From Bosea sp. (in: a-proteobacteria) (GTDB taxonomy: Bacteria; Pseudomonadota; Alphaproteobacteria; Rhizobiales; Beijerinckiaceae), in the NCBI GenBank assembly GCA_023910605.1, contig JAAVVV010000001.1, positions 1,354,698-1,418,697 on the forward strand: 64,000 bases of DNA, read 5' to 3'. Within the stretch, counting starts at the first letter, position 1. Every line of letters starts with the position of its first letter. The position numbers and the translations under genes were made by a program. Shown here piece by piece: positions 27,088 through 35,114 of the stretch. The notes beneath the pieces are model-generated. The model saw nothing but the letters and a program-made list of their open reading frames with translations, was not told the DNA's origin and did not search any database.

Positions 27088-28206
27088 ATGAAGGTCACCG
27101 TCGAACGGTCGCAACTCCTCAAGGCCCTTGGCCACGTTCATCGCGTGGTCGAACGCCGCAACACGATTCCCATCCTGTCCAACGTGCTCATGAGCGCGGG
27201 CGTGATGGGCCTCAGGCTCAAGGCGACCGACCTCGACATCGAGGTGGTGGAGACGATTCCGGCCGATGCCGCGCTGGAGGGCGCCATCACCGTTCCGGCC
27301 CATGTCATCTACGACATCGTGCGCAAGCTGCCCGAGGGCGCCCAGGTCTCGCTGGAGACCACTGGCGAGACAGGCCAGATGACGCTGCGCTCCGGGCGCT
27401 CGCGCTTCACGCTGCAGACGCTGCCGGAAGCCGATTTCCCGGACATCACCTCCGGCGAGATGCCGCATCGTTTCGCGCTGGCCGCCGCCGATCTCAAGCG
27501 GCTCATCGACAAGACCCAGTTCGCGGTCTCGACCGAGGAGACGCGCTACTACCTCAACGGCATCTATTTCCACGCGCTGGAGGTCGAGGGCCGCGCCCTG
27601 CTGCGCGCCGTCGCCACCGATGGCCACCGGCTCGCCCGCGTCGAGACGCCGGCGCCTTCGGGCGCGGCCGGCATGCCGGGCGTGATCGTGCCGCGCAAGG
27701 CCGTTGCCGAGATCCAGAAGCTGCTGGAAGGCGGCGAGGCCGAGGTCGTGGTGGAGCTGTCCACCACGAAGATCCGCGTCAGCATCGGCGACGTCGTGCT
27801 GACCTCCAAGCTGATCGACGGCACCTTCCCCGATTACGGGCGCGTCATCCCGTCCGGCAATGACAAGCGGCTTCACGTCAATCGGGCCGATTTCGCCAAG
27901 GCGGTCGATCTGGTCGCCACCATCTCCTCCGAGCGCGGCCGCGCCGTGAAGCTCGCCATGGCCGATTCGCGCATGGTGTTGTCCGTCACCAACCCTGATT
28001 CAGGGTCAGCCACCGAGGAGATCGAGGTGGACTATGACTCCGGGCCCCTCGAGATCGGCTTCAACGCCCGCTATCTGCTCGACATCACCGCCCAGCTCGA
28101 CAGCGACACCGCCCTGTTCAAGCTGGCCGATCCCGGCTCGCCCACGGTGATCATGGACCGGGAGGGCGCAAACGCGCTCTATGTGCTGATGCCCATGCGT
28201 GTCTGA
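27088..28206 (+). CDS. dnaN: DNA polymerase III beta sliding clamp
   Basis: 372 residues from ATG 27088, the usual length. Three repeated clamp domains: MKVTVERSQLLKALGHVHRV; the central FAVSTEETRYYLNGIYF; and the C-terminal ending in TVIMDREGANALYVLMPMRV. It is the processivity ring for polymerase III and partner of DnaA/Hda. It follows dnaA by 173 bp. An upstream in-frame ATG at 27064 adds eight residues not typical of the family. Confidence 0.97.
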   Translation: MKVTVERSQLLKALGHVHRVVERRNTIPILSNVLMSAGVMGLRLKATDLDIEVVETIPADAALEGAITVPAHVIYDIVRKLPEGAQVSLETTGETGQMTLRSGRSRFTLQTLPEADFPDITSGEMPHRFALAAADLKRLIDKTQFAVSTEETRYYLNGIYFHALEVEGRALLRAVATDGHRLARVETPAPSGAAGMPGVIVPRKAVAEIQKLLEGGEAEVVVELSTTKIRVSIGDVVLTSKLIDGTFPDYGRVIPSGNDKRLHVNRADFAKAVDLVATISSERGRAVKLAMADSRMVLSVTNPDSGSATEEIEVDYDSGPLEIGFNARYLLDITAQLDSDTALFKLADPGSPTVIMDREGANALYVLMPMRV

Positions 28207-28470
28207 GCGCGCCAGCATCGTCTGGCCCCTGCTGCTGATGGATGCCGGGAGGGGTGGGGCCTTGGCTTCGCGCTTGCTTTCCTGATCCACCCCCGCGCGG
28301 CCCAGGCGCCGCTCATCGTGATCCCTGGCACATGGGCGGTTCTGCTGCCGCTCATCGCGATCCCCTGGACATCCTCCGGTAACCGCCTGCGGATCATGCA
28401 GGCCCCGGCTTATATGGGCGTCCTCGCGGTGATGGCCGGATCAGCGCCCGGTCTTGACGCGCGTCCATAG
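28199..28470 (+). pseudogene. Remnant of a small hydrophobic protein gene after dnaN, apparently frameshifted
   Basis: A GTG overlapping the dnaN stop opens MSERASIVWPLLLM, then the frame degenerates. In the next frame (that of dnaN) a coherent hydrophobic stretch follows: GLGFALAFLIHPR, APLIVIPGTWAVLLPLIAIP and QAPAYMGVLAVMAGSAPG, ending at TAG 28470. One indel near 28250 would join them into a ~85-residue, two-to-three-helix membrane protein. It overlaps the end of the convergent potF-like gene. No family is recognised. Confidence 0.3.
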
Positions 28471-29568
28471 CCGGGTCACCGTTCTCTGCGTGCGGTCGTC
28501 GTAGGCGGTGTTCGTGGAGAGCAGCTGGAATGTCGCCGCGTCGGGATAGACGCCCGGATTGTTGCGGATCTCCGGCTTCACCAGCTCCCGCGCCGGCAAA
28601 TTGCCGCTGGCATAGGAGACCACATTGCTGTTGCGGGCGGCAATCGCAGGCCGCAGCATGAAATCGATGAAGGCGTGCGCCTCGGCCACGTTTCTGGCGT
28701 CCGCTGGAATGGCGAAACTGTCGAACCACATCAGCGCCCCTTCCTTCGGGATGATGTAGGCGATCTCGACGCCGTTCCTGGCTTCCTCGGCGCGCTTTCG
28801 CGCCTGTAGCACATCGCCCGAATAGCCTACTGCCAGGCAGATCTCGCCATTGGCCAGCGCGTTGATGTACTCCGATGAGTGGAACTTGCGGACATTGCCG
28901 CGCACCTTCACCAGCGCGTCCGCCGCCTTGCGCAGGTCGGCCTCCGCCTTGGAGTCGGGGTTGAGGCCCAGATATTTCATCACGCCCGGAAAGATGTCCT
29001 CCGGCGCGTCGAGGACGTTGATGCCGCAATCCTTGAGCTTGCTGGAGAACTCCGGCTTCATCAGCAGGTCCCAGGAATTGAGCGGGGCGTTGGGCCCCAG
29101 CCGCTCGCGGACCCTGGCGACATTGATGCCGATCCCGGTGGTGCCCCACATGTAGTTCACGGCGTGCAGGTTGCCCGGATCATGCGTCGCCAGGCGCGCC
29201 GCGATCTCCGGCCAGATGTTGCCGGCATTTGTGAGCTTGCTCTTTTCGAGCTTGAGGAACACGCCGGCCCTGATGAGCCGCGCGAGGAAGGGCCCCGATG
29301 GCGCCACCACGTCATAGCCCGAGCGGCCGGCCAGAAGCTTGGTCTCGACGATCTCGTTGTTGTCATACATGTCGTAGACAACCCGGATGCCCGTCTCCCT
29401 GGTGAAGTCATCGAGCACGGTCGGGTCGATGTAGTCCGTCCAGTTGTAGACATTGACCACGCGGTCCTGGGCCTGCGCGGTGGCGGCCGGGCCGAGCGCG
29501 ATGAAGCCCACGGATGCGGCGAGCAGGGTCAGGCTGGCGAGGAAACGGGCGGCGAGGCAGGCTGGCAT
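28441..29568 (-). CDS. Polyamine ABC transporter substrate-binding protein (PotF/PotD-like)
   Basis: 375 residues with an Ala-rich signal peptide ending near AQAQ. Mature start VVNVYNWTDYIDPTVLDDF, then GYDVVAPSGPFLARLI, MWGTTGIGINVARV and YIIPKEGALMWFDSFAIP, as in PotF (putrescine) and relatives. The aromatic and acidic polyamine-binding positions appear kept. No potGHI genes adjoin it, so it is an orphan here. Convergent with dnaN. Confidence 0.9.
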   Translation of the reverse strand: MPACLAARFLASLTLLAASVGFIALGPAATAQAQDRVVNVYNWTDYIDPTVLDDFTRETGIRVVYDMYDNNEIVETKLLAGRSGYDVVAPSGPFLARLIRAGVFLKLEKSKLTNAGNIWPEIAARLATHDPGNLHAVNYMWGTTGIGINVARVRERLGPNAPLNSWDLLMKPEFSSKLKDCGINVLDAPEDIFPGVMKYLGLNPDSKAEADLRKAADALVKVRGNVRKFHSSEYINALANGEICLAVGYSGDVLQARKRAEEARNGVEIAYIIPKEGALMWFDSFAIPADARNVAEAHAFIDFMLRPAIAARNSNVVSYASGNLPARELVKPEIRNNPGVYPDAATFQLLSTNTAYDDRTQRTVTRLWTRVKTGR

Positions 29569-29653
29569 GCGCGGCGGCTCCTGAAGGCTCGTGGCGGGGC
29601 CTTCGTCACTTAGTGCGCCGCGCCCTGCCGTGCAACGCCGTGGCGGCAGGGCT

Positions 29654-30313
29654 TCACAGCGCTTCGGCCGGCTCCGGCATCATCTGCGGCAGCGACTCGG
29701 CCCACTTTGCGGCTGGCTGGGCGCCGGACACGCCATAGCGGTTGTTGACGATGAAGAACGGCACGCCCTGCACGCCGACCTCCTGCGATTGCTGCTCCAG
29801 TCGCTCGATTTCGCGATTGAGAGCCTCGTCGCGCGCCGCGGCCTGCAATTCGGCGCCTGACAGCCCAAGGCCGACGGCGATATCGGTCAGCACCTCGATT
29901 TGTCCGATGTCGCGGCCCTGCTCGAAATAGGCTTTCATCAGGGCGCCGGCCGCCATGTGGCCTTTTCCCTGCCCAGCCGCGAGCGCGATCAGGATATGGG
30001 CCTTGCGCGTGTTGGGGGTGCGCCTGACGCCGGGCCAGTTGAAGGCCAGCCCGTCCTCCCGCGCGGCGGCTGACAGGCGCCCCTCGATCTCCTGTCGCTT
30101 GCCCGGCCCGAACTTGGCGTCGAGGTAGGAATTCCGGTCCATGCCGGCCGCAGGCATGGAGGGGTTCAGCTCGAAGGGCAGCCAGGCGATCTGCGCCTCC
30201 GCGACGCCCGCCAGCCGGAGCCCTTCCTCAAGCCGTTTCTTGCCCAGATAGCACCATGGACAGATCACGTCCGAATAGATGGCGATGGTGACGCTGCGGA
30301 CCGGTGGTGGCAT
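29654..30313 (-). CDS. DsbA-family oxidoreductase (FrnE/2-hydroxychromene-2-carboxylate isomerase-like)
   Basis: 219 residues from ATG 30313, no signal peptide, so cytoplasmic. Thioredoxin-fold active site SDVICPWCYLG with an inserted helical domain. The cis-Pro loop is VQGVPFFIVNNRYGVSGAQP. This is the FrnE/YwbO-like branch of cytoplasmic DsbA proteins, sometimes linked to oxidative stress or polyketide chemistry. It begins about 120 bp downstream of fhs on the same strand. Confidence 0.9.
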   Translation of the reverse strand: MPPPVRSVTIAIYSDVICPWCYLGKKRLEEGLRLAGVAEAQIAWLPFELNPSMPAAGMDRNSYLDAKFGPGKRQEIEGRLSAAAREDGLAFNWPGVRRTPNTRKAHILIALAAGQGKGHMAAGALMKAYFEQGRDIGQIEVLTDIAVGLGLSGAELQAAARDEALNREIERLEQQSQEVGVQGVPFFIVNNRYGVSGAQPAAKWAESLPQMMPEPAEAL

Positions 30314-30430
30314 GACGCTCCCGCTTGGCGCGGCTCCCCTGATGATGACGGCAAGACCTAAAGCGCCTTTGCGGCGAGTTCGCGATGGCCCGGCGGCAAG
30401 GTTCGCGCGGCTGCGTGCTGCCATGGCGCG

Positions 30431-32104
30431 TCAGAACAGGCCCTCGATCCGGCCCGCCGCATCGATGTGGATGCGCTCGGCCGCAGGACTGCGCGGCAGG
30501 CCAGGCATCCGCATGATGTCGCCGCACAGCGCAACGACGAAACCCGCCCCTGCGGACAGCGTGACATCCCTCACGGCCACCACATGCCCTGACGGCGCGC
30601 CGCGCAGGGACGGGTCGGACGAGAAGGAATACTGCGTCTTCGCCACGCAGATCGGCAGGTGGCCGTGGCCCCCGGCCTCCAGCTCCGCCAGCTTCTCCGC
30701 AGCCTTCGCCTCGAGCGCGATCCCGGCCGCGCCATAGATCCGGGTCGCGATGGTGCGGATCTTGTCGGCGAGGCCCATGGCGTCGGGATAGAGCGGAGCG
30801 AAGCGCGCCGCGCCGCCCTCGGCAAGCGCCACCACGGCATGGGCGAGTTCCTCCGTGCCGGCCGAGCCATCGGCCCAGTGCCGGCAGATCACCGCCTGAA
30901 CGCCAAGCCGCTCCGCGCAGTAGGCCTTTATGGCCGCGTGCTCGGCCGCCGTGTCGGAGGTGAAGCGGTTGATCGCCACAACCACCGGAACGCCGAAGCC
31001 CTTCACGTTGCGCACATGCCGATCGAGATTGACGAGGCCGCCGTCCAGCGCCGCCAGATCCTCCCTGCTGAGCGCATCCCTGGCGGCTCCGCCATGCATC
31101 TTCAGCGCCCGCACCGTGGCGACGACCACGGCCGCTGCAGGCGCGAGGCCCGATTTGCGGCACTTGATGTTGAAGAACTTCTCCGCTCCGAGATCCGCCC
31201 CGAAGCCGGCCTCGGTCACCACATAGTCAGCGAGCTTGAGCGCCGCCTTGGTGGCGATCACCGAATTGCAGCCATGGGCGATGTTGGCGAAGGGCCCGCC
31301 ATGGACGAAGGCGGGGTTGCCCTCCAGCGTCTGCACAAGGTTGGGCGCCAGCGCTTCCTTGAGCAGCACCGCCATGGCGCCGTGCGCCTTGAGTTCCGCC
31401 GCTGTCACGGCGCTGCGGTCATGGCGCTGCCCGATCACCATGCGCCCCAGCCGCTCCTCCAGGTCGGCGAGGTTCTCGGCGAGGCAGAACACCGCCATCA
31501 CCTCGGAGGCCACCGTGATGTCGAAGCCGTCCTCGCGCGGAAAGCCGTTCTTGACGCCGCCGAGCGAAGAGGCAATCGCCCTCAGCGAGCGGTCGTTCAT
31601 GTCGAGCGCGCGCCGCCAGGCCACACGCCGGCTGTCGAGGCCGAGCGCGTTGCCCCAGTAGATGTGGTTGTCGATCAGTGCCGAGAGCAGGTTGTGCGCC
31701 GAGGTGATGGCGTGGAAATCGCCCGTGAAGTGCAGGTTGATCTGCTCCATGGGCACGATCTGGGCATGGCCGCCTCCCGCCGCGCCGCCCTTCACGCCGA
31801 AGCAGGGGCCGAGCGATGGCTCGCGCAGGCAGATCATCGTCGATTTGCCGATGCGGTTTAGCCCGTCGCCGAGCCCTACCGTGGTGGTGGTCTTGCCTTC
31901 GCCGGCCGGGGTCGGGTTGATGGCGGTGACGAGCACGAGCCTGGAAGCGGGTCGCTCGGGCTGCGCTCCGAGCCAGTCGAGATCGATCTTGCCGATGTGC
32001 CGCCCGTGAGGGCTCAGCGCTTCGGATGGGATGGCGAGCCGGTCGGCGATGCTCTGGATGGGCCTTAGCTTGGCGGCGCGTGCGATCTCGATGTCGGTGG
32101 ACAT
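30431..32104 (-). CDS. fhs: Formate-tetrahydrofolate ligase
   Basis: 557 residues from ATG 32104 ([17 protein letters not shown]). P-loop [20 protein letters not shown], folate/formate region [19 protein letters not shown], and [20 protein letters not shown]. It makes 10-formyl-THF from formate, THF and ATP for C1 metabolism. The length is normal. Some rhizobia and methylotrophs use it for formate assimilation. The frame is open upstream to 32161, but those residues are not family-like. Confidence 0.97.
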   Translation of the reverse strand: MSTDIEIARAAKLRPIQSIADRLAIPSEALSPHGRHIGKIDLDWLGAQPERPASRLVLVTAINPTPAGEGKTTTTVGLGDGLNRIGKSTMICLREPSLGPCFGVKGGAAGGGHAQIVPMEQINLHFTGDFHAITSAHNLLSALIDNHIYWGNALGLDSRRVAWRRALDMNDRSLRAIASSLGGVKNGFPREDGFDITVASEVMAVFCLAENLADLEERLGRMVIGQRHDRSAVTAAELKAHGAMAVLLKEALAPNLVQTLEGNPAFVHGGPFANIAHGCNSVIATKAALKLADYVVTEAGFGADLGAEKFFNIKCRKSGLAPAAAVVVATVRALKMHGGAARDALSREDLAALDGGLVNLDRHVRNVKGFGVPVVVAINRFTSDTAAEHAAIKAYCAERLGVQAVICRHWADGSAGTEELAHAVVALAEGGAARFAPLYPDAMGLADKIRTIATRIYGAAGIALEAKAAEKLAELEAGGHGHLPICVAKTQYSFSSDPSLRGAPSGHVVAVRDVTLSAGAGFVVALCGDIMRMPGLPRSPAAERIHIDAAGRIEGLF

Positions 32105-32235
32105 GGCCGAGCGTTTCCTGTGCTTTTCTTTCCTAGCTAGACCGGATCGCTGAATGTGCAAGCGCGCCAGTCACGTTAGCGGTGGACAGCGCCCTGCCGG
32201 CGCGGAACGGCCGGCCCGCCATCCTCAAGCATTCC

Positions 32236-32263
32236 TTGACCGCCCTGCCGCCACCGCTAATCT
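32236..32263 (+). promoter_or_regulatory. Predicted promoter of the SsuA/NrtA-like transporter operon
   Basis: TTGACC (32236-32241), 16 nt, TAATCT (32258-32263). It is placed between the divergent fhs and binding-protein genes and predicts a leader of about 75 nt. Confidence 0.4.
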
Positions 32264-32344
32264 TGCTGGCCTGGAGGGTTGCATGAGCGGCTCCCGCGAA
32301 AGCCACGCCGCCGCCGGCGCCCAGCAATAGGGGAAGGGTCCACC

Positions 32345-33304
32345 ATGAAGAAGACACTCGCCTGGGCCGCCGCGCTGGCGGTCGGATTGGGTTTGGCCTC
32401 CGCCGCCGAGGCGCAGACCAAGGTCGCCATCGGCATCTCCGGCTGGACCGGCTTCGCGCCGCTGACGCTCGCCAAGGAAGCCGGCATCTTCGCAAAGAAC
32501 GGTCTGGACGTGACCATCCAGAAGATCCCGCAGGCCTCGCGCCACCTCGCCATCGCCTCGGGCGCCATCCAGTGCGCCGCCACCACGGTCGAGACCTGGA
32601 TCGTCTGGAACGCGGCGGGCGTCGCCACCAAGCAGCTCTTCCAGCTCGACAAGAGCTATGGCGCCGACGGCATGGCCGTGCGCGGGAGCATCACCTCGAT
32701 CAAGGACCTGAAGGGCAAGACGGTCGCCGCCTCGGCTCCCGGGACCGCGCCTTACTTCACGCTGGCCTGGTTCCTGCGCGAGAACGGCATGACCCTCAAG
32801 GACGTGAACATCGTCAACATGGAGCCTGCCGCCGCCGCGCAGGCCTTCATCGCCGGCCAGAACGACGCCGCCATGACCTATGAGCCCTTCCTCTCGGCCG
32901 TGCGCAACGCCCCCCAGAGCGGCAAGATCATCGCCACCACGCTCGATTACCCGATGGTGATGGATACCTTCGGCTGCACGCCGGCCTTCATCGCTGGCAA
33001 TGAGGCGGCCGTGCGCGCGCTCACCAGGAGCTATTTCGAGGCGCTGGAGATGATCAAGGCCGACGAGGCCAAGGCTTACGGCATCATGGGCGCGGACGTG
33101 AAGCAGAGCGCCGAGCAGTTCGGCGCCTCGGCGAAGTTCCTGCGCTGGCAGGGTCCCGAGGACAACCGCAAGTTCTTCGCCGGCCCCTGGCAGGAATTTT
33201 CGGCCAAAGCTGCCGACCTGCTGATGGAAATCGGCCTTATCAAGGCCAGGCCTGACCTCGCCACGCTGGTCGACACCCGCTTCGTGATGGGGTCTGGCAG
33301 CTGA
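32345..33304 (+). CDS. ABC transporter substrate-binding protein, SsuA/TauA/NrtA-like (NMT1 family)
   Basis: 319 residues from ATG 32345. Signal peptide MKKTLAWAAALAVGLGLASA, cleaved near AEAQ. Mature part KVAIGISGWTGFAPLTLAKE, GIFAKNGLDVTI, SIKDLKGKTVAASAPGTAPYF and AFIAGQNDAAMTYEPF are typical of NMT1/THI5-like binders for sulfonates, nitrate, taurine or pyrimidines. It is the first of three genes with permease and ATPase. The substrate is not evident. A REP-like repeat separates it from the permease. Confidence 0.9.
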   Translation: MKKTLAWAAALAVGLGLASAAEAQTKVAIGISGWTGFAPLTLAKEAGIFAKNGLDVTIQKIPQASRHLAIASGAIQCAATTVETWIVWNAAGVATKQLFQLDKSYGADGMAVRGSITSIKDLKGKTVAASAPGTAPYFTLAWFLRENGMTLKDVNIVNMEPAAAAQAFIAGQNDAAMTYEPFLSAVRNAPQSGKIIATTLDYPMVMDTFGCTPAFIAGNEAAVRALTRSYFEALEMIKADEAKAYGIMGADVKQSAEQFGASAKFLRWQGPEDNRKFFAGPWQEFSAKAADLLMEIGLIKARPDLATLVDTRFVMGSGS

Positions 33305-33317
33305 TGGGCCGCGCCCG

Positions 33318-33448
33318 CCGTCATTCCGGGGCATCGCGAAGCGATGAGCCCGGAATCCAGCCTCGACGCTGGCGGCTTGCGCCCTTCATGTCATGGGCGG
33401 CTGTTCAGGCCGCTCCGGGCTTCGCGATCTGCTGCCCCGGAATGACGG
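33318..33448. repeat. REP-like double hairpin (BIME-like) between binding-protein and permease genes
   Basis: The first unit is a hairpin ATTCCGGG (33323-33330)/CCCGGAAT (33349-33356) with an inner CATCGC-GAA-GCGATG (33332-33346). A second, inverted copy ends at 33448. CCGTCATTCCGGGGC at 33318-33332 pairs with GCCCCGGAATGACGG at 33434-33448, and GCTTCGCGAT at 33419-33428 matches the inner arm. The whole can fold as two hairpins or one long imperfect stem. Its place inside the operon recalls the REP site between malE and malF of E. coli. Confidence 0.8.
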
Positions 33449-33461
33449 CGCACAGGGCGAC

Positions 33462-34235
33462 ATGAAGCCGCTCCAGCCCGTCACCTCGCAAGCCCGCGTC
33501 ACCTACGGCATCGGCTTCTTCGTCATGTTCGTCGCGGCCTGGGCCGTGGCGACGCTGGGCGGCTTCGTGCCCAGGCTCTTCCTCGCCTCGCCCATCGCCA
33601 TGGTCGAGGAGGGCTGGTCGCTGATGACCGTCCACGGCTTCGCCTTCGACATTGCCATCACCATCTGGCGCGTTGTCGGCGGCTTCGTGCTGGCTGCGGC
33701 GCTGGCCCTGCCGCTCGGCATCATGATGGGGGCCTACAAGCCGGTCGAGGCCTTCTTCGAGCCCTTCGTGTCCTTCGCGCGCTATCTGCCGGCCTCCGCC
33801 TTCATTCCGCTGCTCATCCTCTGGGCCGGCATCGGTGAGACGCAGAAGCTGCTGGTCATCTTCATCGGCTCCTTCTTCCAGCTGGTGCTGATGATCGCGG
33901 TCGCGGTGGGCGGCGTGCGGCGCGATCTCGTCGATGCCGCCTACACGCTGGGCTCGTCGGACCGCTCGGTGGTGGCGCGCGTGCTCCTGCCGAACGCCGC
34001 GCCCGAGATCGCCGAGATCCTGCGCATGGTGCTGGGCTGGGCCTGGACCTATGTGATCGTCGCCGAGCTGATCGGCTCGTCCTCCGGCATCGGCCACATG
34101 ATCACCGACAGCCAGGCGCTGCTCAACACGGGGCAGATCATCTTCGGCATCATCATCATCGGATTGATCGGGCTGATCTCGGATTTCCTGTTCAAATGGG
34201 CCAATCAGCGCCTCTTCCCATGGGCGACGACGTGA
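33462..34235 (+). CDS. ABC transporter permease, SsuC/TauC/NrtB-like
   Basis: 257 residues from ATG 33462 (ribosome site AGGGCGAC). About six membrane helices, e.g. YGIGFFVMFVAAWAVATLGG and QLVLMIAVAVGGV. The EAA-type coupling loop is RRDLVDAAYTLGSSDRSVVARVLLPNAAPEI. It works with the preceding binding protein and following ATPase. Confidence 0.92.
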   Translation: MKPLQPVTSQARVTYGIGFFVMFVAAWAVATLGGFVPRLFLASPIAMVEEGWSLMTVHGFAFDIAITIWRVVGGFVLAAALALPLGIMMGAYKPVEAFFEPFVSFARYLPASAFIPLLILWAGIGETQKLLVIFIGSFFQLVLMIAVAVGGVRRDLVDAAYTLGSSDRSVVARVLLPNAAPEIAEILRMVLGWAWTYVIVAELIGSSSGIGHMITDSQALLNTGQIIFGIIIIGLIGLISDFLFKWANQRLFPWATT

Positions 34236-34275
34236 ACGCATCGACGCTTCGCGCCATGATGACGGGCGCTGCCTC

Positions 34276-35052
34276 ATGAGCAAGCTCTCCATCGAGGCCG
34301 TGGGCAAGCTGTTTCCGGCGCGGGGCGCGTCCGAGCCCACGCGCGCGCTGACGCCGACCACGCTCGCCATCGCGGACAATGACTTCATCACCATCCTCGG
34401 CCCCTCGGGCTGCGGAAAATCGACCCTGCTCAGGATCGTCGCGGGCCTTGAGACGGCGACCGAGGGCCGCGTGCTGCTCGATGGCCAGCCGGTGACCGGG
34501 CCGGGCGCCGACCGGGGCATGGTCTTCCAGAGCTACACGCTGTTCCCCTGGCTCAGCATCGTCCAGAACATCGCCTTCGGCCTGCGCGAGCGCGGGTTGC
34601 CCGAGCGCGAGCGGCTGGACATCGCCCGCAAATGGGCGGAGCGCGTCGGCCTCAGGGGCTTCGAGAACCATTATCCAAAGCAGCTCTCGGGCGGGATGCA
34701 GCAGCGCACGGCCATCGCCCGCGCCCTCGCCAACGATCCCAGGATCCTGCTGCTGGACGAGCCTTTCGGCGCTCTGGACAACCAGACCCGGTCGCTGATG
34801 CAGGAGATGCTCCTGGGGATCTGGGAGCGCGAGCGGAAGACAGTTGTCTTCGTCACCCACGATGTCGAGGAAGCCATCTTCATGGCCTCGCGCGTGGTGG
34901 TGATGAGCGCGCGGCCCGGCCGCATCAAGGCCGACATACCGGTCGATCTGCCCCATCCGCGCCCCTACACCATAAAGACCAGCGCCGCCTTCGTGGGCCT
35001 GAAGGAACGGCTCGTCGAGGAGATCCGCGTCGAGGTGATCGGCACGCACTAG
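34276..35052 (+). CDS. ABC transporter ATPase, SsuB/TauB/NrtD-like
   Basis: 258 residues. Walker A LGPSGCGKSTLLRIVAG, Q-loop FQSYTLFPWLS, signature LSGGMQQRTAIARAL, Walker B ILLLDEPFGALD and H-loop VFVTHDVEEAIFMA. It is the third gene of the importer, 40 bp after the permease. It ends 62 bp before the convergent pbpC. Confidence 0.94.
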   Translation: MSKLSIEAVGKLFPARGASEPTRALTPTTLAIADNDFITILGPSGCGKSTLLRIVAGLETATEGRVLLDGQPVTGPGADRGMVFQSYTLFPWLSIVQNIAFGLRERGLPERERLDIARKWAERVGLRGFENHYPKQLSGGMQQRTAIARALANDPRILLLDEPFGALDNQTRSLMQEMLLGIWERERKTVVFVTHDVEEAIFMASRVVVMSARPGRIKADIPVDLPHPRPYTIKTSAAFVGLKERLVEEIRVEVIGTH

Positions 35053-35114
35053 CCGTCTTCGCCATTCGCACCCGGCCATGGCGTCGCATCCGATTGGACT
35101 CGCATCCGTCGGTG

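Noticed and set aside
28308..28371. Approximate direct repeat GCCGCTCATCG-GATCCC
   Set aside because: Explained by similar hydrophobic coding in the decayed membrane-protein frame.
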